A DNA stretch of 64,000 nt from Rhodopirellula sp. SM50 (GTDB lineage Bacteria; Planctomycetota; Planctomycetia; Pirellulales; Pirellulaceae), in the NCBI RefSeq assembly GCF_002289565.1, contig NZ_NTFY01000001.1, forward strand, positions 124,001 through 188,000. The letters run 5' to 3'. Shown here piece after piece: positions 1 to 8,492 of this stretch; position 1 is the stretch's first letter, and every line of letters begins with the position of its first letter. Position numbers and translations under genes: made by a program. A model generated the notes under the pieces. That model was given only the letters and a program-made list of their open reading frames with translations. It ran no database searches and was not told where the DNA came from.

Positions 1-613
1 TCTTCTTGGCGTCTGCTTCGGACTGCAACCCCCAAGCACGACCGACCCACACGTGTGCTTCGTGAACGTCACCGATCGCGCCGGACTGAATCAGTTCGAC
101 CACGCGGTGATAGTTCTCGCTGGCGTGAATCTGCGTTCCCATTTGCGTCACCACGCCGGCCCGCGCGGCGGCTTCGGTCACCGCCCGCGTCTCGGCGATG
201 TTGTAGGCCAGAGGTTTTTCACAGTAGACGTGCTTGCCCATTTGCAACGCCGGCATGGTGGCGTAGGCGTGGGTGTGCTCGGTCGTGCTGACCACTGCCG
301 CATCGATTTCTTTGCCGACGGCGTCATAGAGTTTGCGAAAGTCTTGAAACTTGCGAGCCGCGGGAAACTGCTTGGATGTGTTTTCGACAAAGCGCGAGTC
401 GACGTCGCAGAGGGCCACCACGTCGACTTTTCCGGTCGCCGTGATCGCCTTCAAATTACTTCCGCCCCGTCCGCCCACACCGATGAAAGCGACCTTCATG
501 CGGTCGTTCGCGGCCGCGTGGAGACGTCGCGGGACGAGGGACAGGGAAGTGGCGGCCGCCGCGGCGACGGCGGTGTTGTGGGCTAGAAACCGACGACGAT
601 CGATAGCATGCAT
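1..613 (-). CDS. Gfo/Idh/MocA-family oxidoreductase, Tat-exported (3' end outside window)
   Basis: Partial gene: about 204 N-terminal residues are present and the rest lies left of base 1. I translated it from the reverse strand; the ATG at 613-611 begins [20 protein letters not shown]. This has the RRxFL twin-arginine motif and an alanine-rich hydrophobic stretch, so Tat export is likely. A dinucleotide-binding Rossmann fold follows ([11 protein letters not shown] around residues 41-51), then the family's EKP motif in [10 protein letters not shown]. This is the NAD(P)-dependent Gfo/Idh/MocA fold, usually a sugar or inositol dehydrogenase. Planctomycetes carry very many Tat-secreted members and the substrate cannot be told here. 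The + strand ORFs over this region are shadows. Confidence 0.88.
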   Translation of the reverse strand, partial: MHAIDRRRFLAHNTAVAAAAATSLSLVPRRLHAAANDRMKVAFIGVGGRGGSNLKAITATGKVDVVALCDVDSRFVENTSKQFPAARKFQDFRKLYDAVGKEIDAAVVSTTEHTHAYATMPALQMGKHVYCEKPLAYNIAETRAVTEAAARAGVVTQMGTQIHASENYHRVVELIQSGAIGDVHEAHVWVGRAWGLQSEADAKK

Positions 614-831
614 GGCGATTGACCCGGCAGATGGGGGGAGGGTGGAGGGGAAGCAGAAACGCGGGCTGGTTAGGGAAAAGTGTAACAACACGGCACACGG
701 AGCGTTGAATTCCGACCAAAATTGATCTTTCCAGGCTCTTCGTCACACCGATTCCCCTTTTTTTCTAAGGCCGTGGCGGTTCGATCGTCTTTCACTATGC
801 ATGGACGAGCATCCTTCTGCTTGCGCGGGCA

Positions 832-1389
832 ATGAACCACTTGAATCACCAATGCGATCCCTCGTGCGATGACGCCGCCCCCGAGCGGTTGAGCGACCAA
901 GCATGGCTGACTCAAGTCTTCCGGGAAAACGAACTCGCAATGATGGGCTATGCGACACACCTGCTGGGCGATCGAGACCGCGCAAGCGACGTCGTTCAAG
1001 ACACGTTTGTTCGACTGTGCAAACAGCCTCGCCGACAGGTCCAAGATCGCGTTCGACAATGGCTGTTTCGAGTCTGCCGAAATCGAGCCTTGGACATCCT
1101 GAAGAAGGAGAGCCGGATGAAAACACTCGACGATGCAAACGCCTCGCGCCAAATCAGCCGAGACTCCGATCCCGTGTCCATCGCCGAGATGACCGAACGC
1201 TACGAAAACGCGCAAGGCCTGTTGGCCACGCTGCCGCCGCGACAGCAAGAAGTCATTCGTCTGAAGATCCATGGGGATTTGAGCTACCGAGAAATTAGCG
1301 AATTGACGGGGCTGAGCGTCGGCAACGTCGGGTACCTGCTGAGCACGGGTTTGAAAATGATCCGCAACCGATTGGCGACCGCTGAATGA
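832..1389 (+). CDS. RNA polymerase ECF-type sigma factor
   Basis: A 185-residue sigma-70 family protein of ECF size with only regions 2 and 4. Region 2 is visible at about residues 30-85 (ATHLLGDRDRASDVVQDTF, then WLFRVCRNRALDILKKE). Region 4 lies at about 125-180 (LPPRQQEVIRLKIHGDLSYR, then a helix-turn-helix LTGLSVGNVGYLL that would bind the -35 element). It should direct RNA polymerase to a small regulon. The next gene, 93 bp downstream on the same strand, begins with an anti-sigma-like segment and has a membrane helix, so it is the likely partner that controls this factor. That pairing is inferred from position. Confidence 0.93.
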   Translation: MNHLNHQCDPSCDDAAPERLSDQAWLTQVFRENELAMMGYATHLLGDRDRASDVVQDTFVRLCKQPRRQVQDRVRQWLFRVCRNRALDILKKESRMKTLDDANASRQISRDSDPVSIAEMTERYENAQGLLATLPPRQQEVIRLKIHGDLSYREISELTGLSVGNVGYLLSTGLKMIRNRLATAE

Positions 1390-1482
1390 CCAGCCACCAC
1401 TGCATGACCAAGCACCTTTGAATCACCCAACCGCAACGTCACGCGTCGGCGCCGCGTGCACACCCTCCCGAGAATCAGAACC

Positions 1483-3978
1483 ATGACCTCCGAACCAACC
1501 GACCAACAAGAAGGGCTCGAAGAACGTGCGACCGCGTTTGTGTTCGGTGAACTGGAACGCGAGGAGGCGACCGAGTTCATGAAGTTGATGGACGCGTCAC
1601 CGGAAGTGCGCGCGATCGTCGCATCGGTTCGCGACGCCGTCGGGGCCGTCAAAGCCGAACTCGCCGCGGATACCGTGGGCCTCAATCTGGCCGACCGTCA
1701 ACGCATCGAAAACGCCATCCGTGACCCGCTGCCCCAGCCGCCGCCGGTGGAGGCGACCACGTCGGACGCATCGACGCGAACCTGGGTGCTCGGGCTGGCC
1801 ATCGCCGCCACGTTGCTGCTGGTTTCCGGGCTGACCCTGCCGGCGCTCAATCGCGTCATCACAGCGAACACCGACACCCGACAGTTGCGTGATCGGATCA
1901 GCCAGATGGAATCCGAGCGGCATCGGTTGGTGGCAGAAAAACGTTCGGTGGAAATGGAACTGGCATCCGTCCGTGCAATGCTTGCCGACAGCGACGACCG
2001 GTCCGCCCAACCGATTCAGGACGACTCTCCGACGACCGACGTCGAGGCAACCGAGTCCCCCGGATCGACCCTGGCAAATTCCGACACCGAGGCACAAGAC
2101 ATCGGTGCGACCGAAATGGACACCGCGGTGGGACAGACTGAGCTTGCCACCGATTCGCAAAGCGAAACAGCGGTGGGACGAGAGAACGGGATGCCCGATC
2201 CAACCGGGACACCAAACGAAAGCCCGTTGCTCGCCCAATCCGAGCAGGCGAACGACGACGGCTCGCCAGCCCCGCCTGAAGGTCCCGCCACCACGATCCC
2301 GATGAATCCGCTGCTGGCCCAACCGGTTCCGCCGCGTGCGGGTCGTCCGCGTCGTCCGCCCCAGGGACCGGAGTTTCGGATCGGCGCTGTCGATGACATG
2401 GGAATGGACGGGGCAGCGGACGACGAAATGATGATGATGATGGGTGGTGGCATGGGTGGCACCGGTACTGCGCAACTGCGACCACGCCTGTTCGATGAGA
2501 TGCCCGGGATTCCGTCGATGATCGAACACATGGAAGTCGGCGGTGGCAATCAATTCGCGCCGATCATCGAGAATCCCTTCCTGCCGGTCGGCATCGCGCC
2601 GCTTTCGACATTCGCGATCGACGTGGACACCGCCGCCTATGCCAAGGTGCGGATGAATCTGACCCAGTACAACCAGTGGCCCAACCCGGACGCGGTGCGG
2701 ATCGAAGAATTGGTCAATTACTTTGACTACCACTACGCTCCGCCACAGGACGACCGCCCCTTTGCCGCGGCGATGGAGATTGCCGAGTGTCCTTGGAACC
2801 CGAAACACCGATTGGCCCGAATCGGCATCAAGGCCAGGGTCGCCGACGTCGATCGCCCGCCGAGCAATCTGGTGTTCTTGTTGGACGTGTCGGGATCGAT
2901 GAATCGCCCCAACAAATTACCGCTGGTGGTCAACGGCATGAAAATGTTGGTCAACCAACTCGGCGAAAACGATTCGGTCGCGATTGTGGTGTACGCCGGG
3001 GCGGCCGGCTTGGTGCTCGATGCGACCACCGGCGACCGCAAGAAGATCATTGTCGATTCGCTCGACCGCCTGCGTGCCGGCGGATCGACCAACGGCGGCC
3101 ACGGCATTGAACTGGCCTACAGCATCGCCCGCGACCACTTCGTTGACGGTGGAACCAATCGCGTCATCCTGTGCAGCGACGGTGATTTCAACGTCGGCGT
3201 CACCGACACCGACGAGCTGATCCGATTGGTCGAAAACAATGCGAAAAGCAACATCTTCTTGACCGTGCTGGGGTTCGGCAACGACAACCAAAACGACGCG
3301 ATGATGGAACAGATCAGCAACAAGGGCAACGGCAACTATGCGTTCATCGATAGCCAAGACGAAGCCCGCAAGGTCTTGGTCGAACAAATGCAGGGTAGCC
3401 TGATGACCGTCGCCAAAGACGTCAAAATTCAAGTCGAGTTCAACCCGATGGAAGTCGAATCGTATCGATTGATCGGTTACGAAAACCGCATCTTGAATGC
3501 GAAAGATTTCGACGACGATGATAAAGACGGCGGTGAAATCGGAGCCGGACACACGGTCACGGCGTTGTATGAGATCGTTCCCAAGAGCAAGCTGAACTCG
3601 GAGGATCCGCCGCCGGCCTCCGCACCGCTAGAGGAATTGAAATACCAACGTCCCATTCGTTACAGCGAACAAGCCGCCAGCGGCGAGATGTTGACGCTGA
3701 AGCTTCGCTACCAACCGCCGACCGATGGGCAAAGCGAGCTGATCGAATTTGCGGTCAAAGACAGCGGCAAGGCATTCCACCGCACCGACCGCGATTTCCA
3801 GTTCGCCGCCTCGGTCGCCGCCTTCGGAATGTTGCTGCGAAACTCCCCGCACAAGGGAAACTGCAACTTTGACATGGTCGAAGAAATCGCCACCGCCGGT
3901 GCCCTCGACGATCGTTCGGGTTACCGCGACGAGTTTCTTTCCTTGGTCAAGCGGGCGAAGCAACTCGGTGAAGAATGA
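1483..3978 (+). CDS. Membrane-anchored VWA/DUF3520 protein with anti-sigma-like N-terminus
   Basis: 831 residues counted from the ATG at 1483; a GTG at 1456 is also in frame. Residues 1-60 (TAFVFGELEREEATEFMKLM) resemble the cytoplasmic helical region of planctomycete anti-sigma factors. A transmembrane helix follows at about 99-122, then a short coiled coil. Next comes an acidic, Ser/Thr/Pro-rich linker with a Met/Gly run near 316. The C-terminal half matches the YfbK-type von Willebrand A protein: an N-terminal domain, the MIDAS DVSGSMN near 466, and a DUF3520-like C-terminus. Lying just downstream of the ECF factor, it may be a one-piece anti-sigma plus extracytoplasmic metal-binding sensor. 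The domain calls are strong; the signalling role is inferred. Confidence 0.85.
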   Translation: MTSEPTDQQEGLEERATAFVFGELEREEATEFMKLMDASPEVRAIVASVRDAVGAVKAELAADTVGLNLADRQRIENAIRDPLPQPPPVEATTSDASTRTWVLGLAIAATLLLVSGLTLPALNRVITANTDTRQLRDRISQMESERHRLVAEKRSVEMELASVRAMLADSDDRSAQPIQDDSPTTDVEATESPGSTLANSDTEAQDIGATEMDTAVGQTELATDSQSETAVGRENGMPDPTGTPNESPLLAQSEQANDDGSPAPPEGPATTIPMNPLLAQPVPPRAGRPRRPPQGPEFRIGAVDDMGMDGAADDEMMMMMGGGMGGTGTAQLRPRLFDEMPGIPSMIEHMEVGGGNQFAPIIENPFLPVGIAPLSTFAIDVDTAAYAKVRMNLTQYNQWPNPDAVRIEELVNYFDYHYAPPQDDRPFAAAMEIAECPWNPKHRLARIGIKARVADVDRPPSNLVFLLDVSGSMNRPNKLPLVVNGMKMLVNQLGENDSVAIVVYAGAAGLVLDATTGDRKKIIVDSLDRLRAGGSTNGGHGIELAYSIARDHFVDGGTNRVILCSDGDFNVGVTDTDELIRLVENNAKSNIFLTVLGFGNDNQNDAMMEQISNKGNGNYAFIDSQDEARKVLVEQMQGSLMTVAKDVKIQVEFNPMEVESYRLIGYENRILNAKDFDDDDKDGGEIGAGHTVTALYEIVPKSKLNSEDPPPASAPLEELKYQRPIRYSEQAASGEMLTLKLRYQPPTDGQSELIEFAVKDSGKAFHRTDRDFQFAASVAAFGMLLRNSPHKGNCNFDMVEEIATAGALDDRSGYRDEFLSLVKRAKQLGEE

Positions 3979-3990
3979 GACCTCCGGGAC

Positions 3991-4068
3991 TTTTTAGCGG
4001 TAGGGCGCGAGCCCTCCGGTATTCGGGTAGAGATGAAGAACCGGAGGGCTCGCGCCCTACCGCTAAAA
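3991..4068. repeat. Palindromic repeat, AGCGGTAGGGCGCGAGCC family (copy 1)
   Basis: Two arms of about 29 bp (TTTTAGCGGTAGGGCGCGAG and onward to CCGGT, then its reverse complement) flank a loop of about 20 bp. The single strand would form a long GC-rich hairpin. It sits 13 bp after the VWA stop codon, so it could also act in 3'-end protection or termination. Other copies lie at 14631, 28301, 47549 and in the array at 52940. Confidence 0.9.
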
Positions 4069-4183
4069 CCTGAAGACCCCGACCGGGTTCAATCTGCGCA
4101 GCCTTTGCTTTTTCCCCGCCCTGCAAACGCGTCCGCCGTGCCTGCTACACTGACGGTTTTCCACCGAAGCATGCGGGAGTTTC

Positions 4184-5128
4184 ATGGCGACTGACCTTGC
4201 CAATTCGACATCGGATCAGCTGGAGATTTCGTGCCAATCGTGCGGCGCGAAGCTCGTCGTGGAAGCGCATCTGCGTTCGACGCTTTGCCCTTACTGTGCG
4301 TCGCCTTCGATCGTCAGCCGTCCCCCCTCGCCCAATCGGCCCTCGCCCACGTTTCTGGTCGGGTTTGTCGTCGATCACGAGCACGCGACCAAGGCGGTCA
4401 AAAACTGGGTCGCCGGCAGTCACATTTTTGCGCGATCGGATTTCAAGGCTGCCGTTCCGGAACTGACCCGAGGCGTCTACCTGCCGGCCTACTTGTATGG
4501 CGCGGTCGCTAACACACGGTACTCGGCAAGCATCGGCGAAAATTACACGGTGACCGAAACCTACACGACCACCGATTCGAAGGGAAAGACGGTCACGCGA
4601 ACACGCACGGTGACGAAAACCGAGTGGCGTCCCTTGGCCGGCAACCACTGCTGTTATGTTCTCGACGTGCTCGTCAGCGCCTCACAGGGCGTCACCAATG
4701 CGGCCCTGGAGGCCGTCGAACCGTTTGACCTGCGTGCCCTGCGGCGGTACGCCGACTCGTTTATCTCCGGCTGGCTTGCCGAAGAACCCTCACGCACCCA
4801 AGACGATTGCTTCCGCTTGGCACACGACGAAACGATTGCAAAAGTCGGGGCGATGCTCAAAAACTTCATGCCCGGAGACTCCCACAGTAACTTGGAGTAC
4901 CAAACCGATCTGTCACACGAGGTGATTGATTTGGTGCTGCTGCCGATCTGGACCTACGCGGTGCGTTACGCAGAAGACCGACCGCCGATCCAAATCCTGG
5001 TCAACGGCCAAACCGGTCGTGTCGCGGGCAAGGTCCCCGTCTCGGCCGCCAAAGTCACGTTCGCGGTCGTCGGCGTGCTGTTGCTGATCGGAATCCTGTT
5101 CCTCTTGTTCATGGCGGCGCAAGGATGA
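4184..5128 (+). CDS. Zinc-ribbon, C-terminal-anchored membrane protein (paralogue 1)
   Basis: 314 residues, not a family I can name. The N-terminus has a C-x2-C...C-x2-C zinc ribbon (Cys17, Cys20, Cys35, Cys38). The middle is soluble and includes a Thr-rich stretch (about residues 122-150). The last 28 residues are hydrophobic (FAVVGVLLLIGILFLLFMAA), giving one C-terminal membrane helix. The stop overlaps the next start as ATGA, so the two genes are translationally coupled. The next protein has the same layout and similar local blocks (a VSASxG segment mid-protein, LPxxxxAxRY near the end), which points to tandem duplication. The function is unknown; a structural or chaperone-like membrane role is only a guess. 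Confidence 0.8.
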   Translation: MATDLANSTSDQLEISCQSCGAKLVVEAHLRSTLCPYCASPSIVSRPPSPNRPSPTFLVGFVVDHEHATKAVKNWVAGSHIFARSDFKAAVPELTRGVYLPAYLYGAVANTRYSASIGENYTVTETYTTTDSKGKTVTRTRTVTKTEWRPLAGNHCCYVLDVLVSASQGVTNAALEAVEPFDLRALRRYADSFISGWLAEEPSRTQDDCFRLAHDETIAKVGAMLKNFMPGDSHSNLEYQTDLSHEVIDLVLLPIWTYAVRYAEDRPPIQILVNGQTGRVAGKVPVSAAKVTFAVVGVLLLIGILFLLFMAAQG

Positions 5129-6114
5129 GCGAAACGATGAATGAAACACCAATCGCTGAAATCAATTGCATCCGTTGCGAGTCGCCGCTGGAGTCCGGCG
5201 ATCTGCGCTGTGCGATCTGTGGCCAAGCGGCTTTGAATGACCAGGCCGTCGCGCGGAAGAAACTGGCGATACAGATTCTGCGTTGCACCGGTTGTGGGGC
5301 AGCGATCACCTACGACCCGAAACACCAAGCCCCCTCGTGTTCGTTTTGCGGCGACGTGGTCAAAGTCGAATCGATCGATGACCCGATGGAACAAACCGAA
5401 CATTACTTGCCGTTCACCGTCACGGCCGACGAAGCCCGCGCGGCGCTGCGGGGCTGGCTCGATTCACGGGGATGGTTCCGCCCCTCGGACTTGTCAGCGT
5501 CTGCTCAATTGACCCAGCTGAAACCGCTGTGGTGGGTCGCTTGGGTGTTCGACGCGGAGGCCTTTGTCAGTTGGGCGGCGGATTCGAACGAAGGCTCCGG
5601 CCGATCGGACTGGGCGCCGCATTCGGGCCAAAACAACATCCAGTTCGATGACATCCTCGTCTCCGCGTCACGCGGATTGAGCCTCAACGAAGCGGCCGCG
5701 ATCAGTCGCGGGATGAACCTGGCGACCAAACGGCAGACGCCCGAGGGGGCCGATCGCGATGCCACACTGGAGCGTTTTGATGTCCAGCGATCGCAGGCAC
5801 GGCAAGAGGTTTCGGCGGCGATTCACCGGATCGCCGCCCAGCGGGCGCAGCAACACTTCATCCCCGGGACACGTTTTCGCAAGGTCAAAGTCGCGATCGT
5901 GCTGCGCCGCCTCGTCACGCGACGGATGTCGCTGCCCGCCTACGTCCTGGCCTATCGCTACAAAGACCGGTTGTACCGCGTGGTGATCTGTGGCCAGGAC
6001 ATCCGCCTGATGGTCGGCACCTCGCCCAAATCGCTGATCAAAATGATCGCCGTCGGCTTGGTCGTCGCCGCCATTGCCCTGGTGTTCCTGTTGATCCTCG
6101 CCGCGGGAAGCTAG
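5125..6114 (+). CDS. Zinc-ribbon, C-terminal-anchored membrane protein (paralogue 2)
   Basis: 329 residues. It starts inside the stop of the previous gene (ATGA overlap). It has two successive ribbons: Cys15/18 with Cys29/32 and Cys54/57 with Cys72/75; its neighbour has only one. A central domain carries VSASRGLSLNEAAAI (about residue 182). The C-terminus is a single hydrophobic helix (MIAVGLVVAAIALVFLLIL) close to the end, like the neighbour. Segments such as LPAYVLAYRYKDRLYRV match the equivalent place in paralogue 1. I do not recognise a named family. The overlap and shared build suggest the two form one complex. Confidence 0.8.
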   Translation: MSETMNETPIAEINCIRCESPLESGDLRCAICGQAALNDQAVARKKLAIQILRCTGCGAAITYDPKHQAPSCSFCGDVVKVESIDDPMEQTEHYLPFTVTADEARAALRGWLDSRGWFRPSDLSASAQLTQLKPLWWVAWVFDAEAFVSWAADSNEGSGRSDWAPHSGQNNIQFDDILVSASRGLSLNEAAAISRGMNLATKRQTPEGADRDATLERFDVQRSQARQEVSAAIHRIAAQRAQQHFIPGTRFRKVKVAIVLRRLVTRRMSLPAYVLAYRYKDRLYRVVICGQDIRLMVGTSPKSLIKMIAVGLVVAAIALVFLLILAAGS

Positions 6115-6160
6115 TGCTTCGTCAACTTTTAAACTTGGGGTGCCGCTCAATCGACATTGA

Positions 6161-6235
6161 GGGGCGCCCGGACGCTGGCGGGAACCGGCTAATGTCAATG
6201 GATGATCAGCCGTTTGGCGCGAGCCTACGGGCCCC
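6161..6235. repeat. Palindromic element, ATCAGCCGTTTGGCGCGAGC family
   Basis: Imperfect palindrome: GGGGCGCCCGGACGCTGGCG...CCGGCTAATGTCAAT on the left, ATCAGCCGTTTGGCGCGAGC...GGGCCCC on the right. Related palindromes recur at about 14870-14948 and 26599-26700, and form the core of the 235-bp elements at 8252 and 50190. Confidence 0.85.
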
Positions 6236-6257
6236 TGCGTTGGTCAATACCTTCTCG

Positions 6258-6652
6258 ACTTAGCGGTATTGGGCGCGCGCTGTTCCGCTACCACCTTCGA
6301 CGCCAAAGTGCGCGGCATGACCCCGACGGGGTCAAAGCCAATAGCCGGAGGTGAGCGAAGCGCCACCTCCGGAAATCCGGTCCCCCGTCAAACGCGACCC
6401 CGAAGGGTGTCGAAGCAAATGACGTCGGCGCCCTCGGACCCGGCCAGCCCGCACGCTCAAGCTCACCCATCAACTCCTTTACGAACGCTGACTGCCGCAC
6501 CGCCGGCGGATGGATTCGCTGCGACCCCGCCCGGGGTCGAGGGGATTGTAGGACGTGTTTCCCGGAGGTGGTGCTGCGCTGACCTCCGGCTACTCGCTGG
6601 CATCCCTCCGGGATACTTGGTTCGCGGCAGAGCTCGCGCCCAATACCGCTAG
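6258..6652. repeat. 395-bp nested inverted-repeat element
   Basis: The ends are inverted (ACTTAGCGGTATTGGGCGCG on the left, CGCGCCCAATACCGCTAG on the right). Inside is a second inverted pair built on GCCGGAGGT and ACCTCCGGC. The end motif TTAGCGGTATTGGGC is the same as in the 235-bp elements at 8252 and 50190. No transposase is encoded. Best described as a MITE-like or structured non-coding repeat. Confidence 0.75.
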
Positions 6653-6939
6653 CTCCCTCAGTGCCACGTAAGTGGCGTTGCATGACATCTCAGCATCGGT
6701 TGCATGTTTTGTAAGCGAACGACAAGTTCACAATGAAATTTCGATCGCGGCGGTGCGCGCCATTTTCGCCCGTTAGCCGGCCGAACGCCTGCAGTTTGCG
6801 GCCTTTTCTCAAAGTTGCTGCATGTGCGGGTTTGCACGCGTCGTCGAATCCCACTTTCGATCGCTCAACGGCACGTCAGATGCATCTTGGTGCGTGATTG
6901 AGCCACTCATCGATCCTCTTGCCTCCCATCAACCTCCCC

Positions 6940-8238
6940 ATGGCCACCGAAACCACCGCATTGAACGAGACCACCGAAATCAATCTCGGCGACAAACAAG
7001 TCGAATTGCCGATCGTCGTCGGGACTGAAAATGAATGTGCAATCGACATCTCAAACCTCCGCAGCCAAACCGGCTTCATCACCCTGGACGAGGGTTATCG
7101 CAATACCGGTTCGGTCCGCTCCGGAATCACTTTCATCAACGGTGAAGAAGGGGTCCTTCGCTATCGCGGCATTCCGATCGAACAGCTCGCGGAGTCGTCC
7201 AATTTCATTGAAACCGCGCTGCTGCTGATCTATGGCGAACTCCCCTCGGCGGAACACTTGTCCCATTTTCGACGGCTGCTGACCGAGCACGAGATGATTC
7301 ATGAAGGGATGCGGAACTCGTTTCTGGGTTACCCGACCCATGGTCATCCGATGGCGATTCTGTCGTCCATGATCAATACGTTGTCGTGCTACAACACCGA
7401 CGTGATGGAGATGGAAGACGAGGCCTCGTTCGAGAACGCCGCGGCCAGATTGATCTCCAAGATTCGCACGGTCGCCGCCTACGCGTACAAAACTTCGACC
7501 GGTCAGCCGCTCGTCTACCCGCATCCGGAACTGAGCTATTGTCGGAACTTTCTGCACCTGATGTTCTCCACGCCCAATCGCACGTACGAACCCGATTCGG
7601 ATGTCGTTCGCGCGTTGACATTGTTCCTGATCTTGCATGCCGACCACGAGCAGAATTGTTCCACTTCGACCGTTCGGATGGTGGGATCGTCGGGGGCCAA
7701 TTTGTTTGCGTCGTGCTCCGCCGGTGTTTGCGCCCTGTGGGGACCGCTGCACGGCGGGGCCAACGTCGCCGTGATGGATCAACTGCAACGGATCAAGAGC
7801 TCCGGCATGAGCGTCAAGGAGCTGATCGAGCGTGTCAAACAAAAGAAGGAGAAACTGTATGGTTTCGGCCACGGCGTCTATCGAAGTTATGACCCACGCG
7901 CCGAGATTCTTCGCCGCCACGTCCCCAAGGTGTTGGGCAAACTGGGACGCAACGATCCGCTGCTGGAAATCGCCAAAGAGTTGGAAGAGATCGCCCTGAG
8001 CGACGATTATTTCGTCAGCCGCAATTTGTATCCCAATGTCGACTTCTATTCGGGAATTCTGCTGCGAGCGATCGGTATCCCGGTGAACATGTACACGGTG
8101 ATGTTTGCCATCGGACGAATGCCGGGCTGGATCGCGCACTGGAAAGAAGTCCGAGACAGCAACAGTCGAATCTATCGACCGCGGCAGGTCTACAATGGCC
8201 CGACGTCTCGCGATTACACCGCGATGGAGTGGCGTTAG
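6940..8238 (+). CDS. gltA: Citrate synthase
   Basis: 432 residues from the ATG at 6940 (an upstream in-frame ATG at 6898 would add 14 residues). It condenses acetyl-CoA and oxaloacetate to citrate in the TCA cycle. Family landmarks are clear: LHADHEQNCST near residue 232, the catalytic-His segment GPLHGGAN near 267, the second catalytic His in GFGHGVYR near 308, and the catalytic Asp in NVDFYSG near 366. The N-terminal domain (SGITFINGEEGVLRYRGIPI) marks the type II, hexameric bacterial class. The gene stands alone, flanked on both sides by repeat elements. Confidence 0.96.
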   Translation: MATETTALNETTEINLGDKQVELPIVVGTENECAIDISNLRSQTGFITLDEGYRNTGSVRSGITFINGEEGVLRYRGIPIEQLAESSNFIETALLLIYGELPSAEHLSHFRRLLTEHEMIHEGMRNSFLGYPTHGHPMAILSSMINTLSCYNTDVMEMEDEASFENAAARLISKIRTVAAYAYKTSTGQPLVYPHPELSYCRNFLHLMFSTPNRTYEPDSDVVRALTLFLILHADHEQNCSTSTVRMVGSSGANLFASCSAGVCALWGPLHGGANVAVMDQLQRIKSSGMSVKELIERVKQKKEKLYGFGHGVYRSYDPRAEILRRHVPKVLGKLGRNDPLLEIAKELEEIALSDDYFVSRNLYPNVDFYSGILLRAIGIPVNMYTVMFAIGRMPGWIAHWKEVRDSNSRIYRPRQVYNGPTSRDYTAMEWR

Positions 8239-8251
8239 TGGTGCGCCAAGC

Positions 8252-8486
8252 GTGTTGGTGTGCAGGCTTTAGCCCAATACCGCTAAGTTAAGCGTGGTTT
8301 CCTCAACTCGGTGCCCGTAGGCTCGCGCCAAACGGCTGATATTCGTTTGACATCAGCCGGTTCGCGCCAGCGTTCGGGCCTCCCCGTCGAGCTTAACTTA
8401 GCGGTATTGGGCTTTAGCCGTCTACTGTCGCTGCTTAGCAGCGACCGGGAATCGCCTAAAGGCTAAACACCAACGGTTGCTGAATC
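8252..8486. repeat. 235-bp nested inverted-repeat element, copy 1
   Basis: Nearly the same 235-bp sequence occurs at 50190-50424. It is layered. The outer pair is TTGGTGT...GGCTTTAGCC against GGCTAAACACCAA. The second pair is CCCAATACCGCTAAGTTAA (ending 8291) against TTAACTTAGCGGTATTGGG (from 8393). The inner pair comes from the ATCAGCC palindrome family. A small CGCTGC-tta-GCAGCG hairpin lies at the right. No ORF. It sits between the ends of two convergent genes. Confidence 0.92.
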
Positions 8487-8492
8487 TTCGTC

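Larger units (their letters stand above)
6115..6939. other. Long intergenic region made largely of palindromic repeats
   Basis: 825 bp between the zinc-ribbon pair and citrate synthase. It holds two inverted-repeat elements (6161-6235 and 6258-6652, listed separately). After them come about 290 bp without recognisable coding signal, which must contain the citrate synthase promoter. Small ORFs in both directions across 6269-6683 lie inside the inverted repeat and encode arm sequence, so they are not called. Confidence 0.7.
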
